Source of the DNA: Scatosoma sp002474405
GTDB taxonomy: Bacteria; Bacillota; Clostridia; Christensenellales; Borkfalkiaceae
Reading direction: 5' to 3'
DNA length: 14,230 bases
NCBI GenBank assembly: GCA_937892545.1
Contig: CALAFO010000057.1
Span: forward strand, 1-14,230
Position numbers and translations under genes: made by a program. Shown here one piece after another: positions 8,338-14,230 of this stretch; position 1 is the first letter of the stretch, and every line of letters begins with the position of its first letter. The notes under the pieces are model-generated. The model saw only the letters and a list, made by a program, of their open reading frames with translations. It did not search any database and was not told the origin of the DNA.

Positions 8338-11300
8338 TTACTCCTCGTCGTCCGAACCGTCGTCTTCGACTTCTTCAAACAAAGAACCGAAATTGAAGTC
8401 CTCGTCGTCGTCCGAGAAGTCCTCGTCGTCGTCCGTAAGATCGTCGTCCTTGTCGTCCGCCTTATCGTCGGTTTCTTCCTCTTCGTCCTCAAACAGCGAT
8501 ACGTCGCCGTCCTCGTCCTCGTTTTCGTCTTCGTCCGCTTCGGAGAAATCGATATCTTCGAGTTCCGCTTCCTTTTCGAGTTCCTTGCGCTTCTCGTCCT
8601 CGTCGCGCGCGTCCTCCTCGTCGTCGAATTCGCGGATAATCAGCTCGTCGCCCGTTTCCGTCAGCACTTTTACGTCCAGCGCAAGCGATTGCAGTTCTTT
8701 CAGAAGCACTTTGAACGCTTCGGGAATTCCCGGTTCGGAAATGTTTTCGCCCTTCACGATGGATTCGTACGTCTTTACACGTCCTACGATATCGTCCGAT
8801 TTTACGGTAAGAATTTCCTGCAGAATGTGCGCCGCGCCGTAAGCTTCCAGCGCCCAGACTTCCATTTCGCCGAAACGCTGCCCGCCGAACTGGGCTTTAC
8901 CGCCGAGCGGCTGCTGCGTAACCATGGAGTAAGGACCGATGGAACGCGCGTGAATCTTATCGTCTACAAGGTGAATCAGCTTAATCATATACTGAACGCC
9001 GATCGTAACGCGGTTTTCGAAAGGTTCGCCCGTTCTGCCGTCGAACACCTGGAACTTGCCGTCCACTTTGCCGTCGGGGTTCAGCAGGTTGTTTTCGCGG
9101 AACATCGTTTCGATGTCCTTTTCCGTCGCGCCGTCGAATACGGGCGTGGCGATTTTCCAGCCCAGCTGCTTGCACACGTAGCCGAGGTGCACTTCCAGCA
9201 CCTGACCGATATTCATACGCGAAGGAACGCCCAACGGGTTCAGAAGAATCTGCAGCGGCGTACCGTCGGCAAGGAAAGGCATATCCGCCTGCGAAAGCAC
9301 GCGGGAAATAACGCCCTTGTTTCCGTGGCGACCCGCCATCTTGTCGCCCACCTGAATTTTACGCTTCTGCGCGATGTATACGCGCACAAGTTTGGAAACG
9401 CCGGGTTCCAGTTCGTCTTTGTTTTCTCTCGTGAACACTTTTACGTCCACTACCACGCCGCCTTCGCCGTGCGGCACGCGGAGCGAAGTATCGCGTACTT
9501 CGCGCGATTTCTCGCCGAAGATCGCGCGGAGAAGTCTTTCTTCGGGCGTAAGCTCCGTTTCGCCTTTCGGGGAAACTTTACCCACCAGAATATCGCCGCT
9601 CTGCACTTCCGCGCCGATACGCACGATGCCGTCCTCGTCCAGATCTTTCAGCGCGTCGTCGCCCACGTTGGGAATATCGCGCGTGATTTCTTCAGGACCG
9701 AGTTTCGTATCTCTCGCTTCGGTTTCGTGCTCTTCGATATGGATGGAAGTGAACACGTCGTCCTGCACCAGTTTTTCGGAAAGCAGAATGGCGTCCTCGT
9801 AGTTGTAGCCTTCCCATTCCATGTAGCCGATGAGAATATTTTTACCGAGGGCAAGTTCGCCGTTATTCGTGGAGGGACCGTCGGCAATGATTTCGCCTTT
9901 CGCCACTCTGTCGCCCGTAGAAACGATCGGTCGCTGATTCAGGCAGGTGCCCTGGTTGGAACGTTCGAATTTCTTCAGAGGATACTCGTCAATCGTACCG
10001 TTATCCTCGCGCACCTTAATCAGGTTGGAAGCGCAGCCCACTACCACGCCGGCTTCTTTCGCGCGCACCATAACGCCGGAATCGCGCGCAATCGCGGCTT
10101 CGATGCCGGTTGCCACAATGGAAGATTCCGTCTTTAAAAGAGGCACTGCCTGACGCTGCATGTTCGAACCCATGAGGGCACGGTTGGTATCGTCGTTTTC
10201 AAGGAAAGGAATCAGCGCGGTAGCCACGGAAACAAGCTGCTTGGGCGAAACGTCCATGTAGTCCATTTTCTCGCGCGGCATTTCGGTGATTAAATCCTGA
10301 TGGCGGCACGCAACGCGTTCGTGTACGAATCTGCCGTTTTCGTCCAGCGGTTCGTTCGCCTGCGCCACGATGTATCTGTCCTCTTCGTCCGCCGTCAGAT
10401 AGTCCACGTGATCGGTTACGATGCCCGTATCTTTATCCACTCTTCTGTACGGACTCATGATAAAGCCGTATTCGTTTACTTTCGCAAACGTGGCAAGCGA
10501 GGAAATCAGACCGATGTTCTGACCTTCGGGCGTTTCGATCGGGCACATACGCCCGTAATGCGTGTGGTGAATATCGCGCACTTCGAAGGTAGCGCGATCG
10601 CGGTTCAAGCCGCCGGGACCGAGCGCGGAAAGTTTACGCTTGTGCGTCAGTTCCGCAATCGGGTTCGTCTGATCCATGAACTGGGAAAGCTGCGAAGAAC
10701 CGAAGAATTCGCGGATCACCGCCGATACGGGGCGGATATTGATAAGTCCGGACGCCGTAACCTCCATCGGGTCCTGCGTCGCCATTCTTTCCTTAATCAG
10801 TCTTTCAAGGCGGGAAATACCCACGTGCAGCTGATTCTGAAGCAGTTCGCCTACGGAACGCACGCGACGGTTGCCGAGGTGGTCGATGTTATCGATCGTT
10901 CCGATGCCGTATTTCAAATCGAGGTTGGTGGAAACGGAAGCCACGATGTCGTCCACGGTTACGTGCTTGTGGCACAGTTTGTCCGCCAAAGGACGAATCT
11001 CTTTCTTTTCTTCCTTCGTGGGAACGGGGTTCTCGCGGGAAAGGATTTCGTGGAACAGTTTGCAGGCGGCAACGAATTTTCTTCTGTTGTCGCGGCGCTT
11101 TTCTCTGTTCTTCTTCTCTTCCTGCTTCTCGTCCTCTTCCGCGGGTTTTTCTTTCGTGTAGTACAGCGCGTCGATTTCGTTCACGTACTGTTCCGCCACT
11201 TCTTCCACGCTCGATTCCGCGCACGCTTCGGCAATCAGCTTCGAGAATTTATAGTTGGGGTAGTACACGGTGGGAAGCAGCCCGAAATCTTTCGCTCTCG

Positions 11301-12378
11301 CCTGCAAAGGAATATCCGAAATCGCCGTGAAATCAACGGTGTTGTTCGCGATAATCTTGTGGCGGATTTCGCCGTCTTCGGGGTCGTTCACAAGCACGAA
11401 CACTTCGTTCACGCCCGCGTTCTGAATTTCGCGCGCTTTCGCTTCGGAAATTTTCTCGCCCGCGTTCGCCATAATTTCGCCCGTTTCGGGGTTCACGATG
11501 TCGTCCGCGACGATCTGCCCCGGCAGACGATAGGCAAGGTTCAGCTTTTTATTGTACTTGTATCTGCCCACCTTGGCTACGTCGTAGCGGCGGGTATCGA
11601 AGAACAGATTATAAAGATGCGTACGCACGGAATCTTCCGTGGGCACTTCGCCGGGGCGCAGACGGCGATACAGTTCGATTAAACCGTCCGATTCCGATTT
11701 GGTGGAATCTTTCGCCACCGTTTCGCGGATCATCTTGTCGCCGGGGAACAGCTGTTCGATCGCGTGATCGCTTCCGAAGCCGAGCGCACGGAGAAGCACC
11801 GTAACGCAAAGTTTCTTCTTTCTGTCCACGCGCACGTATAAAGTATCCTGCGCGTCCTGTTCCAGTTCCAGCCAGGCGCCCTTGTTCGGCATCACCGTGG
11901 TGGTGAACATTTCCTTACCGGTTTTATCTTTGGCGGAAGCGTTGTAAACGCCGGGCGAACGCACCAGCTGCGAAACGATAACGCGTTCCGCGCCGTTGAT
12001 GATGAACGAGCCGTTCTCCGTCATCTTGGGCAAATCGCCCATGAACACTTCCTGATCCACCACCTCGTTTTTCACCTTGTTCACAAGGCGCACTTTCACG
12101 CGGAGGGGCAGCGAATAGGTAGCGTCGCGGTTGCGGCACTCTTTCTCGTCGTACTTGGGCTTGTCGCCGAAGCGGTGGTCGAGGAAGTACAGTTCGAAGT
12201 GGTCGGAATAGTCGGTAATCGGGGAGAACTCCTCAAAAACTTCGCTGATGCCCTCTTCGATAAACGATCTGTAGCTTTCCTTCTGAATTTCCACAAGTTC
12301 GGGAATATCGATCACTTCGTTGATCTTGCCGAATTTGCGTCTTTCGTTCTTACCGTATTTGCAAATAGGTAAATCCAT
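8338..12378 (-). CDS. rpoB: DNA-directed RNA polymerase subunit beta with long acidic C-terminal tail
   Basis: RpoB, the beta subunit of RNA polymerase; 1346 residues against about 1190 in Bacillus. The rifampicin-pocket region (about 560-590) is intact: D569, H579 and S584 match E. coli D516, H526 and S531, so no common resistance change is present. Conserved blocks such as GPGGLNRDRATFEVRD and the C-terminal PLGGKAQFGGQRFGEMEVWA are present. Two additions explain the length. One is a highly charged insertion at about 405-462 (KPAEEDEKQEEKKNREKRR onward) before the conserved HVTVDDIVASV block. The other is a C-terminal tail at about 1250-1346 in which 59 of 97 residues are Asp or Glu. AAGGAG lies 12 nt before the ATG, rather far; an in-frame stop just upstream rules out a longer start. 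First gene of a two-gene operon. Confidence 0.99.
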   Translation of the reverse strand: MDLPICKYGKNERRKFGKINEVIDIPELVEIQKESYRSFIEEGISEVFEEFSPITDYSDHFELYFLDHRFGDKPKYDEKECRNRDATYSLPLRVKVRLVNKVKNEVVDQEVFMGDLPKMTENGSFIINGAERVIVSQLVRSPGVYNASAKDKTGKEMFTTTVMPNKGAWLELEQDAQDTLYVRVDRKKKLCVTVLLRALGFGSDHAIEQLFPGDKMIRETVAKDSTKSESDGLIELYRRLRPGEVPTEDSVRTHLYNLFFDTRRYDVAKVGRYKYNKKLNLAYRLPGQIVADDIVNPETGEIMANAGEKISEAKAREIQNAGVNEVFVLVNDPEDGEIRHKIIANNTVDFTAISDIPLQARAKDFGLLPTVYYPNYKFSKLIAEACAESSVEEVAEQYVNEIDALYYTKEKPAEEDEKQEEKKNREKRRDNRRKFVAACKLFHEILSRENPVPTKEEKKEIRPLADKLCHKHVTVDDIVASVSTNLDLKYGIGTIDNIDHLGNRRVRSVGELLQNQLHVGISRLERLIKERMATQDPMEVTASGLINIRPVSAVIREFFGSSQLSQFMDQTNPIAELTHKRKLSALGPGGLNRDRATFEVRDIHHTHYGRMCPIETPEGQNIGLISSLATFAKVNEYGFIMSPYRRVDKDTGIVTDHVDYLTADEEDRYIVAQANEPLDENGRFVHERVACRHQDLITEMPREKMDYMDVSPKQLVSVATALIPFLENDDTNRALMGSNMQRQAVPLLKTESSIVATGIEAAIARDSGVMVRAKEAGVVVGCASNLIKVREDNGTIDEYPLKKFERSNQGTCLNQRPIVSTGDRVAKGEIIADGPSTNNGELALGKNILIGYMEWEGYNYEDAILLSEKLVQDDVFTSIHIEEHETEARDTKLGPEEITRDIPNVGDDALKDLDEDGIVRIGAEVQSGDILVGKVSPKGETELTPEERLLRAIFGEKSREVRDTSLRVPHGEGGVVVDVKVFTRENKDELEPGVSKLVRVYIAQKRKIQVGDKMAGRHGNKGVISRVLSQADMPFLADGTPLQILLNPLGVPSRMNIGQVLEVHLGYVCKQLGWKIATPVFDGATEKDIETMFRENNLLNPDGKVDGKFQVFDGRTGEPFENRVTIGVQYMIKLIHLVDDKIHARSIGPYSMVTQQPLGGKAQFGGQRFGEMEVWALEAYGAAHILQEILTVKSDDIVGRVKTYESIVKGENISEPGIPEAFKVLLKELQSLALDVKVLTETGDELIIREFDDEEDARDEDEKRKELEKEAELEDIDFSEADEDENEDEDGDVSLFEDEEEETDDKADDKDDDLTDDDEDFSDDDEDFNFGSLFEEVEDDGSDDEE
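8395..8435. repeat. Tandem 21-bp repeat in the acidic tail of rpoB
   Basis: The same 20 bases occur at 8395-8414 and 8416-8435 (period 21, seven codons), encoding two copies of DDDEDF. They sit in a longer GTC/GTCGTC-rich stretch. Such repeats can expand or contract by slippage, which would change tail length without shifting frame. Confidence 0.8.
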
Positions 12379-12486
12379 CGGTTTAAATTACTCCTTAGAT
12401 GTTGTTAAGCCGACCTACCGAGTATATCTTTTCATCGATAAAAATCATTTTTTTGCGTGCGGGTTACTTTTTTTCTCTTTCTTTGC

Positions 12487-12515
12487 TTTACTTTTCCGCC
12501 GCTTTACGCTATAAT
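12487..12515 (+). promoter_or_regulatory. Putative rqcP-ispDF promoter
   Basis: TTTACT (12487-12492), 17-bp spacer, TATAAT (12510-12515). Start predicted near 12522, leaving a ~170-nt leader before rqcP. No better plus-strand promoter was seen nearer the gene. The transcript would cross the rpoB promoter. Confidence 0.5.
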
Positions 12516-12581
12516 AGACAGGAAAGAAATTTCCGTACGGAGCGCAATGCGGCATAGTAACGCATAATAATACATTATCTA

Positions 12582-12610
12582 ATTATAGCCGCGTTTCAAA
12601 AATAAGTCAA
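12582..12610 (-). promoter_or_regulatory. rpoBC promoter
   Basis: On the minus strand TTGACT (complement of 12605-12610), 17-bp spacer, TATAAT (complement of 12582-12587). Start predicted near 12575, giving a ~197-nt leader to rpoB. The -35 flank AAAAACGC matches that of the tRNA operon promoter. No L10/L12 genes or terminator lie between this promoter and rpoB. Confidence 0.88.
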
Positions 12611-12692
12611 GCGTTTTTAACGCCGCTTTTTCCCTTTTCCCCGATTTTTCCCGATTTTGAATTATTTTTTACTTTTCCGAGGTGGTTTTCCT

Positions 12693-12935
12693 ATGAGAAT
12701 CGACAAATTTTTAAAGGTTTCCCGCATCTTAAAACGCCGCACCGTGGCGCAGGAAGCTTGCGGCGCGGATAAAATTTTATTAAACGGCAAGCCCGCCAAA
12801 TCCGGCGCCCGCGTAAAAGAAGGCGATATTATCGAAATCCTCTTTTCGGGCGGCGCGCTGAAATGCCGCGTGCTTTCCGTAAAAGAAGTCGTTAAAAAAG
12901 AAGAAGCGGCGAAAATGTACGAGGTGATCGCATGA
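12693..12935 (+). CDS. rqcP: RqcP (YabO), S4-domain ribosome quality control factor
   Basis: An 80-residue protein consisting of a single S4 RNA-binding fold. It begins MRIDKFLKVSRILKRRTVAQ, includes ILLNGKPAKSG and VKEGDIIEI, and ends KKEEAAKMYEVIA, all matching the Bacillus YabO/RqcP pattern (86 residues). RqcP binds the obstructed 50S subunit with RqcH and tRNA-Ala and promotes C-terminal alanine tailing of stalled nascent chains. The start at 12693 is chosen because GAGGTGG (12679-12685) lies 7 nt upstream and the family starts here; an upstream in-frame ATG at 12657 would add 12 unrelated residues and has no good site. The stop overlaps the start of ispDF (ATGA), so the two are translationally coupled. 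Hsp15 is a related S4 protein, but the pattern favours RqcP. Confidence 0.9.
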   Translation: MRIDKFLKVSRILKRRTVAQEACGADKILLNGKPAKSGARVKEGDIIEILFSGGALKCRVLSVKEVVKKEEAAKMYEVIA

Positions 12936-14110
12936 ACGCCGCCGGGTTTTCCGCCGCAAAAACGCCGGCGAACTCCGTTTCTTCAAACGCCTCCGTCTGC
13001 GCGCTTATTTGCGCGGGCGGCAAAGGCACGCGCGCGGGTTTCAATAAAAACAAACTTTTAAAAGACGTCCTCGGCATCCCCGTGCTGGAACGCACCGTAG
13101 CGGCGTTCGCGGCGGCGGGCGCGGACGAAATCGTAGTGGCTGCTTCGCCGGACGATTTTTCCGAAATCGCCCCTCTTTGCCGGAAGTACGGCGCCACGCT
13201 GTGCGAGGGCGGCGCCACGCGTTTTTTCTCGGTGCGTAACGCGCTGGCGCACGTCGGCAGCGAAATCGTTTTAATCCACGACGGCGCGCGTCCGTTCGTT
13301 TCCGCGGAAACGATTGTAAACTGCGTAGAAAGCGTAAAAAAATACGGCAGCGGCGTGTGCGCCGTGCCCTCCACCGATACGCTTGCCACTGCGGACGAAA
13401 ACGGCGAAATCCTCTCCTACCCCGTCCGCGCGAACACCTATCGGATACAAACGCCGCAGGGCTTTTGCCTTACGGAAATCCGCGCCGCATACGAAAAAGC
13501 AATCGCCGAAAACAAAACCGATTTCACCGACGATTCCTCCGTATACGCGGCATACGTCCGCAAACCGAAGCTTTGCGCGGGCGAAGAAAAGAACGTAAAA
13601 CTTACCTACGCGGAAGATTTCCGCAACGCGTTTGCGCGCGTGGGCATCGGCGTAGATACGCACGCGTTCGGGCGCGCGCAAAATTATATCGTGCTCGGCG
13701 GAGTCCGCGTGCCGTCGGAAAGCGGGCTTGTCGCGCACAGCGACGGCGACGTGCTGTGCCATGCCGTGATGGACGCGCTCTTATCCGCCGCGGGCTTAAA
13801 AGACATCGGGCACTACTTTCCCGATACAAACGACGAATGGAAAAACGCCGACTCCATGAAAATGCTCGCGCAGGTAACGGCGCTGATCCGCGAACAAGGC
13901 TTCCGCCCCGCAAATTTATCGGCGGCGATACAGGCGGAAAAACCGCGCCTTGCCGCATACATCGAGGCAATCAAAAAATCGCTTGCGCAAGCGCTGGACT
14001 TACCCGAAGCGGCGGTAGGAATCTCGGCGGGCACCAACGAAAAACTCGGCTATATCGGCGAAGGCAAAGGCATCACGGCAAACGCCGCCGTACTTTTAGA
14101 GAAAATTTAG
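12932..14110 (+). CDS. ispDF: Bifunctional IspD/IspF: MEP cytidylyltransferase and MEcPP synthase
   Basis: A 392-residue fusion of two non-consecutive MEP-pathway enzymes. IspD (about 23-233) makes CDP-methylerythritol from CTP and MEP; it shows the nucleotide-binding ICAGGKGTRAG (26-36), an RFFSVRNAL block (97-105), HDGARPF (116-122) and RIQTPQGF (171-178). IspF (about 236-392) makes the cyclodiphosphate. It has GIGVDTHAF (238-246) with the metal ligands D242 and H244, AHSDGDVL with H269, and TNEKLG (368-373). IspE is not in the window. The first ~22 residues are an Ala/Ser-rich extension before the fold. The start is supported by the ATGA overlap with rqcP and by GAGGTG five bases upstream. 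Fused IspDF is best known from alpha- and epsilon-proteobacteria and occurs elsewhere. Confidence 0.95.
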   Translation: MNAAGFSAAKTPANSVSSNASVCALICAGGKGTRAGFNKNKLLKDVLGIPVLERTVAAFAAAGADEIVVAASPDDFSEIAPLCRKYGATLCEGGATRFFSVRNALAHVGSEIVLIHDGARPFVSAETIVNCVESVKKYGSGVCAVPSTDTLATADENGEILSYPVRANTYRIQTPQGFCLTEIRAAYEKAIAENKTDFTDDSSVYAAYVRKPKLCAGEEKNVKLTYAEDFRNAFARVGIGVDTHAFGRAQNYIVLGGVRVPSESGLVAHSDGDVLCHAVMDALLSAAGLKDIGHYFPDTNDEWKNADSMKMLAQVTALIREQGFRPANLSAAIQAEKPRLAAYIEAIKKSLAQALDLPEAAVGISAGTNEKLGYIGEGKGITANAAVLLEKI

Positions 14111-14230
14111 CCTTATTCTAAGCCTTCCCCCTGCCTGCATAAATTCAGCCTTATTTCAAGCCTTCCCCCGGGGGGGGGGGGAAGGGGGCAAGGCATAGCC
14201 TTGACGAATGAGGGGCGTAGCCCATTTTTT
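14109..14230. repeat. Palindromic G-rich intergenic repeat, cut by the window edge
   Basis: Two 23-nt direct repeats, 14109-14131 and 14147-14169, agree at 21 positions; the first starts inside the ispDF stop codon. The second runs into a 12-G run (14170-14181). CCTTCCCCC (14161-14169) can pair with GGGGGAAGG (14177-14185). Two more small hairpins follow: CAAGGC-ATA-GCCTTG (14189-14203) and GGGC-GTA-GCCC (14213-14223), the last followed by ATTTTTT, so it may also terminate the operon. Similar G-rich palindromic units are, as I recall, common between genes in gut clostridia; family membership is not verified. Confidence 0.6.

Noticed and set aside
10600..10700. Rifampicin-resistance change in RpoB
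   Set aside because: The residues matching E. coli D516, H526 and S531 are all wild type.
12607..12630. GCGTT-TTT-AACGC hairpin followed by T-rich sequence in the rqcP leader
   Set aside because: Only five base pairs with a three-base loop and a T run that is not directly adjacent; too weak to call a terminator.

Overview
The window looks like chromosomal DNA of a low-to-mid GC Bacillota, most likely a clostridial-type gut bacterium. This rests on the RpoB/RpoC sequence style (no large proteobacterial-type insertions in RpoC), an RqcP (YabO) homologue, strong AAGGAGG-type Shine-Dalgarno sites, consensus TTGAC(A/T)-N17-TATAAT-like promoters, and Rho-independent terminators. I cannot name a genus.

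Layout, left to right. (1) 1-1443 holds an N-terminally truncated large serine recombinase, which lacks the catalytic serine end of the resolvase domain and so is probably a relic of a mobile element. (2) 1510-1981, minus strand, is a complete four-tRNA operon (Asp-GTC, Phe-GAA, Thr-TGT, Tyr-GTA, in transcription order). All four encode CCA, and the operon has a clear promoter and a terminator shared with the recombinase. (3) 2082-3026, plus strand, has a strong promoter followed by a ~190-nt leader. The leader begins with an 11-bp long-range closing stem enclosing three hairpins, then a perfect UUCG-loop terminator touching the Shine-Dalgarno of a two-helix membrane protein of unknown function. 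This looks like an uncharacterised riboswitch/attenuator or a stand-alone structured RNA, and is the most interesting object here. (4) 3210-4163, minus strand, is a D-lactate-dehydrogenase-family protein whose catalytic arginine is replaced by serine. (5) 4360-4525 is intergenic, with an apparently orphan MerR-type promoter (19-bp spacer with internal dyad) and the rpoC terminator. (6) 4551-12378, minus strand, is rpoB-rpoC as a stand-alone operon without rplKAJL upstream or rpsL/rpsG downstream. RpoB carries a ~97-residue, ~60% Asp/Glu C-terminal tail and a charged insertion. (7) 12487-14110, plus strand, is rqcP and a fused ispDF in an ATGA-overlapping pair, with its promoter facing the rpoB promoter so that the leaders overlap. 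(8) 14109-14230 is a palindromic, G-rich intergenic repeat that runs off the window.

Functionally the right two thirds is housekeeping (transcription, ribosome quality control, MEP isoprenoid pathway) and GC-richer. The left ~3 kb is visibly more AT-rich and contains the recombinase relic and the orphan membrane gene, consistent with a remodelled region around a tRNA operon. No CRISPR array, toxin-antitoxin pair or phage module was seen.
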